Source: Hyphomonadaceae bacterium (GTDB lineage: Bacteria; Pseudomonadota; Alphaproteobacteria; Caulobacterales; Hyphomonadaceae). Taken from it: 64,000 nucleotides of DNA. The notes under the pieces are model-generated. The model worked only from the letters and a program-made list of their open reading frames with translations. It had not been told where the DNA came from and did not search any database. A program made the translations under genes and the position numbers. Positions 57,343-64,000 of the stretch are shown piece by piece; positions within the stretch are counted from its first letter, which is position 1; every line of letters starts with the position of its first letter. The DNA lies in NCBI GenBank assembly GCA_022844345.1, contig JALHLU010000002.1, positions 413,028 to 477,027 of the forward strand. The letters are read 5' to 3'.

Positions 57343-57899
57343 TCCTCGTCGATCGGATTCTGGAGCGCATCAAGCAACCACGAGCGGGCGACCTGCCAAC
57401 GGCGCTTTACCGTAGGTTCGGACATACCCGTCGCCTCGGCCACGTCCTCCACGGTCATCCCGCCGAAATATCTCATTTCAACAAGCTCCGCGAGCTGGGG
57501 GTCGAGCACCTTCAACCTGATAAGCGCGGAATCGAGCGCAATCAGATCAAACCGCTGGCCGCCATCGACCTGCGTCGTCAGTTCGACTTTCTGGTGCTTT
57601 CGCTTGCCTGCGACCTTCTGGCGGGCGTGATCCACGAGGATGTTCCGCATCACGCGGGAGGCCAGCGCCAGCATGTGGGTGCGATCCGCGATGGAAAGCC
57701 CGTCGGCCTGGGCGATCCGCATGACGGATTCGTTGATCAGGTCGCCTGTGGACAGGGAGGTTCCGCGCTCCGCCCGCAGGCGGGCGGCGGCGATTACGGA
57801 CAGTTCAGGGTGCAAACGTGCGATGAGGGTGTTGCGGGCATCAACCCCACCGCCGCGCCACTCTGCCAGCAGCTGAGCTGTCTTTGGCTCGCCGTCCAT
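57339..57899 (-). CDS. ECF-type RNA polymerase sigma factor
   Basis: 186 residues from the ATG at 57899. Sigma region 2 is LINESVMRIA with ALASRVMRNILVDHARQK, and region 4 is LVEMRYFGGMTVEDVAEATGMSEPTVKRRWQVARSWL (given for its position, residues ~140-178; key residues are the HTH T-V-E-D-V-A and S-E-P-T-V-K-R). It matches the ECF class that is often encoded next to Ser/Thr kinases and has no classical anti-sigma gene. Translation is coupled to the kinase. Confidence 0.9.
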   Translation of the reverse strand: MDGEPKTAQLLAEWRGGGVDARNTLIARLHPELSVIAAARLRAERGTSLSTGDLINESVMRIAQADGLSIADRTHMLALASRVMRNILVDHARQKVAGKRKHQKVELTTQVDGGQRFDLIALDSALIRLKVLDPQLAELVEMRYFGGMTVEDVAEATGMSEPTVKRRWQVARSWLLDALQNPIDEE

Positions 57900-58006
57900 G
57901 CACCGACCCCTCGCGACGGATTCCCCGCACGCATACGCACTTTTCCCTGCAATTTTTCGGGCTTGCAAGGTTTCTGCCCATCCGCGCGAGCAGCAGCGCA
58001 GGGAAT

Positions 58007-58255
58007 TCACCCACCCGATATGCGAGGGATGAGGACGACCTCGGCTGCGGGGCCCAGCTGCTCCATCATGGCGTCCTGGTGAATTTCTCCGTCGATCGCG
58101 AGCGACATCTCCGTCTCCACCAGCTGTCCGAGGCCGGGGAATCTTGCTTCCAGTGTGCGAAGAAGCTCCCGCACCGAACGGGCATCCACCTCGAAGTTGT
58201 CCAACCCTCCCGTCAGATCCCTGACCCGGGATGAAATGGAGACGACCCGGACCAC
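58007..58255 (-). CDS. MoaD/ThiS-family sulfur-carrier-like protein
   Basis: 82 residues, beta-grasp fold, ending in PRISGG with the C-terminal Gly-Gly used by MoaD for thiocarboxylation. Segments RVRDLTGGLDNFEV, LRTLEARFPGL and VVLIPRISGG fit MoaD. It is the last gene of the molybdenum hydroxylase operon, 1 bp after the large subunit, so it may be a dedicated sulfur carrier for its cofactor or a second MoaD. No moaE, moaA or moeB is in the window. Confidence 0.82.
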   Translation of the reverse strand: MVRVVSISSRVRDLTGGLDNFEVDARSVRELLRTLEARFPGLGQLVETEMSLAIDGEIHQDAMMEQLGPAAEVVLIPRISGG

Positions 58256-58256
58256 C

Positions 58257-60530
58257 TCAGCCGCCGCCCATCGCCGCCAGCACTTTCGCCGGCGACAGTG
58301 GCAGCGACGTCATCCGCTGACCCACGATGGCGCTGATGGCGTTGGCGACCGCCGCCAGGGGCGGAACGATGGGCACCTCGCCGACGCCCTTGGCGCCATA
58401 GGGATGGCGTGGGTTGGGCTTTGCCTCGACCAGGATGGTGTCGATCATGGGCAGGTCGGACGCGACCGGCATGCGATAATCGAGGAAGCTGGCGTTATCG
58501 AGGAGCCCGTTGCTGTTGTACACATACTCCTCATTGAGCGCCCAGCCGACACCTTGCGCCGCGCCGCCCTGAAGTTGGCCTTCGACATAGGCGGGGTGAA
58601 TCGCGCGGCCGACATCCTGGGCCGCTGTGTAACGCAAGATCGTTGTGCGGCCGGTTTCGGGATCGATCTCGAGGTCGCAGACATGCACGCCATAGCCCGC
58701 GGCGGCGCCCTGAGCATTCAGCGACACTTCGGCGGCGATGGGGCCGCCCGTCTTCGCCGACTTGCCGGCCAGCGCCTTGAGGCTGAGCGGCTTGGCGTCT
58801 TTCGAGGGATCGAGGCAGGTAGCGACCCCATCCTTCCATTCGACATGGGCAATGTCGCACTCCCACGTCTGCGCCGCGCGTCGCCTGAGGTCGGCCACGA
58901 CTTTCTGCGCAGCCTCCACGACAGCCATGCCCGTCGCGAATGTCACGCGGCTGCCGCCGGTTGATCCGCTGAAGCCGATCGACGTTGTGTCCGCCACCGT
59001 GCAGCGCACGCGTTCGATGGGCAGGCCAAGCGTTTCGGCCGCCATCATGGCCATGGAGGCGCGCGAACCGCCAATATCAGGGTTGCTGGAGACAACAGTC
59101 GCCCCGCCATCCTCGTCGACGTGCACAGCGGCAGACGATTCACCCCCGATGTTGAACCAGAACCCAGCAGCAACGCCGCGCGCCTGACCTGGACCAAGCT
59201 TCGCCTTATAGTGCGGATGGGCCTTCACGGCTTCCAACGTCTCGATGAACGCGCTGTAGCGTACGGTTGCGCCATAGACTGTCTTGGCGCCGTCCTTGAC
59301 CGCATTGAGGATGCGCAGATCGATGGGGTCCATCTTGAGCTTGCGCGCCAGATCGTCGATTGCGCTTTCGACCGCGAACGCCGCCATCGGCGCGCCGGGC
59401 GCACGATAGGCCGCGACCTTGGGGCGGTTGCTGACAACGTCATAGCCAACAAGCGCAAGGTTCTCCACATCGTAGCAGGCGAACGCCGTCATGCAGCCAA
59501 GGTTGACCGGCGAGCCGGCAAATGCCCCGGCCTGATAACGAAGCGTCATCTCCGCCGCAGTGATCTTCCCGTCCTTCGTCGCCGCCAGCCTGATATCCAT
59601 GGACGAGCCAGACGTCGGCCCCGAAGCGAGGAAGACCTCCTCACGCGACATCACCAGTTTCACCGGCCGCCCGCATTTGCGCGACAAGGCCAGCGCCACG
59701 GGCTCGAGATAGACCGTCGTCTTGCCGCCGAAGCCGCCACCGATCTCGGCGGGGATCACTTTGATATCGGACAGCGGCAGGTTGAGAATGCGCGCTGTCA
59801 TCGCGCGAACGAGAAACTGCCCCTGGCTGGAGCACCAGATGGTCGACTGGCCATCCGCGCCCCACGCCGCCACGCACGCATGAGGCTCGATATAACCCTG
59901 GTGCACCGCCGCCGTAGTGTAGCGCCCCTCGACAACGACTTCAGCCGCCGCAAACGCGCCAGCCACATCGCCGCGACCCATCACATGCTTTTGCGCGACG
60001 TTCGATGCTTTCGTCGGCTTGGGCGTCACGCCCTTGGTGAACATGTCGTCGTGCAGCACAGGCGCGCCCGGGGCCATCGCCTCGTCCACATCGACCACAT
60101 GCGGCAGGACCTCGTATGTCACCTCGATCAGGTCGAGCGCCTCGGCGGCGATCTCGGGCGAGGTCGCGGCGACGGCGGCCACCGCGTGGCCCTGGTAGAA
60201 CACCTTCCCGCTCGCAAGGCAGTTGGCCGCGACATCCTTCATCGCGGCGGCATGCTCGCCCGCCTCGATATCGCCGCCAGCGCCAACGTCGAGATCGGCT
60301 CCAGTGACCACAGCCTTCACGCCCGGCCGCTTCTCGGCGGCGGATATGTCGATCTTCACGATGCGCGCGTGCGCATGGGGGCTGCGCTTGATGCGCCCTG
60401 TCAGCATGCCCGGCAGGTGGAAGTCCGCGCCGAACTGGGCGCGGCCGGTTACCTTGTCGACGCCATCGGGGCGGATCGGGCGCGTGCCGACGACCTTGAG
60501 GCTTGCCGGAGGCTGGTTGCCGTCGCTCAT
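58257..60530 (-). CDS. Molybdopterin-binding subunit of a xanthine dehydrogenase-family hydroxylase
   Basis: 757 residues, typical for the CoxL/XdhB-type large subunit. Cofactor-binding motifs: GGFGGKT (about residue 267), AAYRAPGAPMAAF and the active-site Glu in GAKGVGEVPIVPP near the C-terminus. The AYR-x-P-G signature differs from CO dehydrogenase (AYRCSFR) and is closer to hydroxylases of N-heterocycles or aldehydes, but the substrate is not determined. It overlaps the Fe-S subunit by 4 bp. Confidence 0.93.
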   Translation of the reverse strand: MSDGNQPPASLKVVGTRPIRPDGVDKVTGRAQFGADFHLPGMLTGRIKRSPHAHARIVKIDISAAEKRPGVKAVVTGADLDVGAGGDIEAGEHAAAMKDVAANCLASGKVFYQGHAVAAVAATSPEIAAEALDLIEVTYEVLPHVVDVDEAMAPGAPVLHDDMFTKGVTPKPTKASNVAQKHVMGRGDVAGAFAAAEVVVEGRYTTAAVHQGYIEPHACVAAWGADGQSTIWCSSQGQFLVRAMTARILNLPLSDIKVIPAEIGGGFGGKTTVYLEPVALALSRKCGRPVKLVMSREEVFLASGPTSGSSMDIRLAATKDGKITAAEMTLRYQAGAFAGSPVNLGCMTAFACYDVENLALVGYDVVSNRPKVAAYRAPGAPMAAFAVESAIDDLARKLKMDPIDLRILNAVKDGAKTVYGATVRYSAFIETLEAVKAHPHYKAKLGPGQARGVAAGFWFNIGGESSAAVHVDEDGGATVVSSNPDIGGSRASMAMMAAETLGLPIERVRCTVADTTSIGFSGSTGGSRVTFATGMAVVEAAQKVVADLRRRAAQTWECDIAHVEWKDGVATCLDPSKDAKPLSLKALAGKSAKTGGPIAAEVSLNAQGAAAGYGVHVCDLEIDPETGRTTILRYTAAQDVGRAIHPAYVEGQLQGGAAQGVGWALNEEYVYNSNGLLDNASFLDYRMPVASDLPMIDTILVEAKPNPRHPYGAKGVGEVPIVPPLAAVANAISAIVGQRMTSLPLSPAKVLAAMGGG

Positions 60531-61015
60531 TTCGATTTCCCCTCCTGACGAAGGTCAGCCGCCGCATCCATCACGGCGCGGACAACCTTGTCGTATCCGG
60601 TGCAGCGGCAGATGTTGCCCGCCAGCCAGTAACGCACTTCGGTTTCGGTCGGATCGGGATTGCGGTCCAGCAGCGCCTTCGACGCCATCAGGAGGCCGGG
60701 CGTGCAGAAGCCGCATTGCAGCGCTGCATGTTCAAGGAACTGATGCTGCAGGGGATGAAGGTGGCCATTGTCGGCCAGGCCCTCGATCGTCTCGATGCGC
60801 TTACCCTCCGCCTCCGGCGCCAGCATCAGGCAGGCGCACACCAGACGGCCATCCACGATCACCGAACACGCCCCGCAATCGCCTGTGCCGCAACCTTCCT
60901 TGGAGCCCGTAAGGCGCAACTCATCGCGCAGAGCATCGAGAAGCGACTGCCCGCCACCGGCGAGAAACTCGACCGGCTCGCCATTCACGACGGCGTTCAC
61001 AACTGTCCGGCTCAT
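60527..61015 (-). CDS. [2Fe-2S] subunit of the molybdenum hydroxylase
   Basis: 162 residues with two cluster domains: the plant-type site GCGTGDCGACS plus a later Cys in VCACLML, and the helical site CGFCTPG and CRCTGY. It passes electrons from the molybdenum centre to FAD. It overlaps the FAD subunit by 4 bp upstream and the large subunit by 4 bp downstream, so all three are coupled. Confidence 0.96.
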   Translation of the reverse strand: MSRTVVNAVVNGEPVEFLAGGGQSLLDALRDELRLTGSKEGCGTGDCGACSVIVDGRLVCACLMLAPEAEGKRIETIEGLADNGHLHPLQHQFLEHAALQCGFCTPGLLMASKALLDRNPDPTETEVRYWLAGNICRCTGYDKVVRAVMDAAADLRQEGKSK

Positions 61016-61887
61016 GCTTTCGCCCCGTCCTTCTGGGCCCTGTCTCGCGCGATCAGCGCAGCGCGCCGCGCCAGCACCGCCGCCACCTTCGTGCGATACT
61101 CCGCCGTGCCGCGCTTGTCGCTGATCGGCCTGGCCGCCGCCGCAACTGCAGCCTCGAGATTTGTTAACGCCGCATCATCCAGCGACGATCCAACCAACGC
61201 GGCGCCAGCGGCCTCAACCAGAAGTGCCGTCGGTGCGACCGCACCGACGCTGACCCGTGCAGCGATGCACTTACCGCTCGCGTCCAGCGTGACACATACG
61301 CCGGCGCCGACAACCGCGATGTCCATCTCCGTACGCGGGATCAGGCGGAGATAGGCATCGCCCGTGTGCGCCGCGCGCTTCGGCAGGCGGAATGCCAGCA
61401 GCACTTCGCCGTTCGCCAGCGTCGTCTTGCCCGGCCCCACCTGTATCGCCTCGACCGGCACTTCGCGCTCCCCGTTCGGTCCGACAATCACGCATGTGGC
61501 CCCCGCTGCGATCAACGCAGGGACGCTATCAGCCGCGGGCGAAGCATTGCAGAGATTGCCGCCGAGACTTGCCCGGCCCTGAATCTGCGTTGACCCGATC
61601 AGGTTCGCCGCTTCCACGATACCGGGCCACGCCTTGCGCAGCGCTTCATGTTCGCCGAGCGCGGCCCCGCTCGCCGCCGCGCCGATGATGAAGGCGCCAT
61701 CCTCTTCGCGAATACCCGCAATCCCGGGAATGCGCTTGAGGTCAACAACCAGTTTCGGCTTGGTGCGGCCTATGCGCATCTGCACCAGCAGGTCGGTGCC
61801 ACCCGCCATCACGCGGGCGCCGTCGACCTGCAGCGCCCGGACAGCCTCGGCCACCGAGCCTGGAGAGAGGTATTCAACACCGCTCAA
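61012..61887 (-). CDS. FAD-binding subunit of the molybdenum hydroxylase
   Basis: 291 residues if translation starts at the TTG at 61887, which follows AAAGGGAG; upstream in-frame codons give an N-terminus without similarity to the family. The N-terminus VEYLSPGSVAEAVRAL leads into the FAD motif VMAGGTDLLVQMRIG, followed by TQIQGRASLGGNLCNASPAAD and RMIPRTEMD-like LIPRTEMDIAVVGAG. It hands electrons on to NAD+ or another acceptor. First gene of the four-gene operon 61887-58007. Confidence 0.92.
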   Translation of the reverse strand: MSGVEYLSPGSVAEAVRALQVDGARVMAGGTDLLVQMRIGRTKPKLVVDLKRIPGIAGIREEDGAFIIGAAASGAALGEHEALRKAWPGIVEAANLIGSTQIQGRASLGGNLCNASPAADSVPALIAAGATCVIVGPNGEREVPVEAIQVGPGKTTLANGEVLLAFRLPKRAAHTGDAYLRLIPRTEMDIAVVGAGVCVTLDASGKCIAARVSVGAVAPTALLVEAAGAALVGSSLDDAALTNLEAAVAAAARPISDKRGTAEYRTKVAAVLARRAALIARDRAQKDGAKA

Positions 61888-61928
61888 GACGTGCTCCCTT
61901 TGTTTCGGGGCACTATGTGAGTGAACGC

Positions 61929-63140
61929 TCAGTAGCGCAAGTATGCCTGCCGCTCGCCTTCCCATGCGCGCTCATCGGGAACAGTGATGGCGTCGAGATC
62001 GGCGGGGGTCGCGTTTGCATCATCCACCCATTCGCGCAGCAGCGGCGAGCCGTTGATCACGTCGATGGCGAGATGGCCTGCGGTGTACTCGTATTTGAAC
62101 TCCTGCCCGCGCCAGAGCGGATAATCGCGATAGAGCGAGCGGATCGCCTTGAAGCCGAGCGCCTGCACGCGCCACGGCTTGAACGCCTCGTGATCGTAGC
62201 GCGCAGGATCTTCCGTGTGGATCTGCACGCCGTTGCAGAGCTTGTGCACGTGCTTGTGGAAGGTGGGCTCGAACCAGCAGTCGCGCAGCAGGCAGCCTTT
62301 CAGCCACGCCGGCGCCAGACGCTGCATTTCCGCGATCACATCGCGCGCGTTGATATCCGGCGCGCCGAACAGTTCCAGCGGCCGTGTCGTGCCGCGCCCT
62401 TCGGAGAGGGTCGCGCCTTCGAGCATCACAGTGCCGGCATAGGCGCGCGCCATCCAGAGATTGGGCGCGTTGGGGCTGGGGTTCACCCACGTCCGCTCGC
62501 CAATTGGCCAGCCGAAGCCCGGACCGATATTGGGATCGTAGCCCTCCATCTCAATGACGCGATAATCGACGTCGAGCTTGAAGTGGTCGATGAACCAGTA
62601 GCCCAGTTCGCCAAGCGTCAGCCCATGGCGCATCGGGATCGGCCCGGCGCCGACAAAGCTCTCGTATCCGGCGCGCAGTGTCAGACCCTCGATGGGCCGT
62701 CCGACCGGATTGGGCCGGTCCAGCACCCACACCGGCTTGCCGGTCTTCGCTGCTTCCTCCAGCACGTAGAGCAGCGTGGTGATGAAGGTGTAGATGCGGC
62801 AGCCAAGGTCCTGCAGGTCGATCAGCACGACATCGCACGTGCTCATCATCTGGCCCGTGGGGCGGCGGCTTTCACCGTAGAGACTGAACACTGGAATGCC
62901 GTGCACCGGATCGTTGAAATCCGGGCTTTCGATCATGTTGTCCTGCTTGTCGCCGCGCATGCCGTGCTGCGGCCCGAAGGCAGCGCTCAGCTTGAGATCG
63001 CCACACGCCGCCAGCGCATCCAGCGAATGCGTGAGATCAGCCGTTACCGACGCGGGATGCGCCACCAGGGCGACACGCTTGCCCGTCAGTGGCGCGCGCA
63101 GCGCCGGGTCGGCGATCAGCCGGTCGATACCAAATTTCAT
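61929..63140 (-). CDS. DUF1343/NamZ-type exo-beta-N-acetylmuramidase
   Basis: 403 residues. The family (PF07075) includes NamZ, which removes terminal MurNAc from peptidoglycan fragments. Recognised blocks: GIDRLIADPALRAPL at the N-terminus, VALVAHPASVTADLTHSLD, AFGPQHGMRGDKQDNM, GIPVFSLYG, VVLIDLQDLGCRIYTFITTLLYVLEEA (position ~100) and VLDRPNPVGRP. No signal peptide is visible, whereas secreted NamZ enzymes have one; it may act on imported fragments. The 4-bp overlap with the DOMON-like gene shows coupling. Confidence 0.9.
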   Translation of the reverse strand: MKFGIDRLIADPALRAPLTGKRVALVAHPASVTADLTHSLDALAACGDLKLSAAFGPQHGMRGDKQDNMIESPDFNDPVHGIPVFSLYGESRRPTGQMMSTCDVVLIDLQDLGCRIYTFITTLLYVLEEAAKTGKPVWVLDRPNPVGRPIEGLTLRAGYESFVGAGPIPMRHGLTLGELGYWFIDHFKLDVDYRVIEMEGYDPNIGPGFGWPIGERTWVNPSPNAPNLWMARAYAGTVMLEGATLSEGRGTTRPLELFGAPDINARDVIAEMQRLAPAWLKGCLLRDCWFEPTFHKHVHKLCNGVQIHTEDPARYDHEAFKPWRVQALGFKAIRSLYRDYPLWRGQEFKYEYTAGHLAIDVINGSPLLREWVDDANATPADLDAITVPDERAWEGERQAYLRY

Positions 63141-63691
63141 GTCGCGTCCACCGGCGGAAGATCGAGTGCAAAACTGTCGGGGTGATGGAAGTCAGCCTTA
63201 CCTTGCGGATGCGCTAACGCCCAATAGGACTTCCGGCCGCTGGATTCCTCGATGATGGTCGAGATGCCGATGCTCCATGGGCCGCCATCAGCAAAATCAG
63301 GCAACATCCCGAGCTTCAGCGTGACGCCCAGCGACAAGCTGCTCCTGCCAAGATCCAACGTCATCGGCATCTCGCTGAACTCGGCGAGATTGGACATACC
63401 GCGCCGCTGGCTCGTGAAGCGATAGGCGGCCCAGGCGCCGGAGGGAGAAAAGTTGAATTCGACATACCCCGGCTCGCCGGGACGCCGCACAAACACTTCG
63501 AAGACGGTGTGTTCCCACAGCTTGTCCGCCCGCACAGGCTCGGCGTCGGCGGGAACCAACAGGTCAGCAATCCTTCCGCTGGCGACATAGTCGAGCCGCA
63601 GCACATTCCCGGGCCGGCGCACGATCTCGACCTGCACCGCCCGGACGGCGTCGCAACGCGAATCAGGATGAGGCCGGAGGGAATGCCGCAT
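63137..63691 (-). CDS. DOMON-like domain protein
   Basis: 184 residues. A beta-sandwich resembling DOMON/CBM9-type carbohydrate or haem-binding domains is suggested by LWEHTVFEVFVRRPGEPGYVEFNFSPSGAWAAYRF (position ~55-90; key residues W-E-x-T-x-F-E-V-F) and LGVTLKLGMLPDF. No signal peptide is evident. It directly precedes the NamZ-type gene with 4 bp overlap, so it probably works with it, perhaps by binding sugar. Confidence 0.72.
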   Translation of the reverse strand: MRHSLRPHPDSRCDAVRAVQVEIVRRPGNVLRLDYVASGRIADLLVPADAEPVRADKLWEHTVFEVFVRRPGEPGYVEFNFSPSGAWAAYRFTSQRRGMSNLAEFSEMPMTLDLGRSSLSLGVTLKLGMLPDFADGGPWSIGISTIIEESSGRKSYWALAHPQGKADFHHPDSFALDLPPVDAT

Positions 63692-63780
63692 GCCGCCGTC
63701 TTATCGCCAGCGCGACGCCCAAGCCAGTACTGGCGGGGGTGTTTGTAAGCCCGCACCGGCTGGTCCATACCTGTTGCTAG

Positions 63781-64000
63781 ATGACCCAGCCCAGCCAGAC
63801 CCGCATGGAGGCCGAAACCCGCGAGGCGCCCGAGATGGCCGCTCGCCTGGTCGCGCGCGCCACGGACCCGCTGGCCCAACTTGGCGCTCGCCTGCGCGCT
63901 TCCCCGCCCCGCTTTGTGGTAACCGCCGGCCGGGGAAGTTCCGGCGCAGCCGGGCTCTACGCCCGATATTTGATCGAGCAGCATCTTGGCCTTCTGACCT
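63781..64000 (+). CDS. SIS-domain protein (glucosamine-6-phosphate deaminase/aminotransferase type), partial
   Basis: Only the first 73 codons are in the window. The sequence TREAPEMAARLV and FVVTAGRGSSGAAGLYARYLIE matches the N-terminal half of SIS proteins related to the isomerase domain of GlmS and to NagB-II/AgaS. It is divergent from the DOMON/NamZ pair with an 89-bp gap, which points to a shared amino-sugar or MurNAc recycling role. The rest of the protein is outside the window. Confidence 0.8.
   Translation, partial: MTQPSQTRMEAETREAPEMAARLVARATDPLAQLGARLRASPPRFVVTAGRGSSGAAGLYARYLIEQHLGLLT

Noticed and set aside
1-64000. CRISPR arrays or complete insertion sequences
   Set aside because: No regularly spaced direct repeats, cas genes or transposase frames were seen.

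Overview
The window is about 64 kb of GC-rich chromosome from an alphaproteobacterium, most likely from the Caulobacterales/Hyphomonadaceae side. Evidence: a C4-pathway hemA (5-aminolevulinate synthase), a Ros/MucR regulator, a DnaA-inactivator homologue (HdaA) next to ppk1-ppx, a ubiquinol-cytochrome c chaperone divergent from bamE, and the typical blocks plsX-fabH-ihfA-merR and glyA-nrdR-ribD-ribE-ribB-ribH-nusB-thiL. Coding density is high, with many 4-bp ATGA/GTGA overlaps. There is no phage, complete insertion sequence or CRISPR array. The taxonomic call is inference from gene content only.

Layout. 1-5.8 kb: the start of an S46 peptidase (cut by the window edge), an HD-domain metalloprotein, acyl-CoA dehydrogenase, a small ABM monooxygenase, an NTF2-like protein, a secreted protein of unknown function and enoyl-CoA hydratase. 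5.9-13.2 kb: polyphosphate metabolism (ppx, ppk1), hdaA, a DUF2066 protein, then purM-purN. 13.3-20 kb: a K+/H+ antiporter, a ModE-like regulator, a nitrilase-family amidase, and a small polysaccharide module (O-antigen ligase/polymerase, GT2, GH16). 20-22.4 kb: a PQQ dehydrogenase fused to cytochrome c. 22.4-22.6 kb: tRNA-Val(UAC) and tRNA-Pro(GGG). 22.7-34 kb: lipid synthesis, IHF and riboflavin/thiamine/one-carbon operons. 34-37.8 kb: mucR, several unrecognised genes and a 0.9-kb non-coding stretch with a candidate structured RNA (possibly a group II intron remnant) and nested palindromic repeats. 37.9-43.6 kb: hemA, a paralogue of the unknown secreted protein, a MarR regulator, a lysozyme-like lipoprotein, a DsbA-family protein and a hotdog protein. 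43.9-55 kb: gltBD followed by a three-gene 2-oxoacid oxidoreductase operon with its own FAD/Fe-S partner. 55-64 kb: an ECF sigma factor with a Ser/Thr kinase, a molybdenum hydroxylase operon ending in a MoaD-like gene, and a NamZ-type muramidase beside a DOMON-like protein and the start of a SIS-domain protein.

How the genes fit together. gltBD and the Kor operon meet at 2-oxoglutarate: one consumes it to make glutamate, the other interconverts a 2-oxoacid, probably 2-oxoglutarate, with its acyl-CoA, and its third subunit looks built to exchange electrons with NAD(P). The riboflavin block is unusual. Its RibB has a C-terminal GTP-cyclohydrolase-II-like domain without the zinc/catalytic motif, and its RibD is only the reductase half, so the two earliest pyrimidine-branch activities must come from elsewhere. 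The right edge (NamZ, SIS protein) looks like the start of a cell-wall sugar recycling locus.
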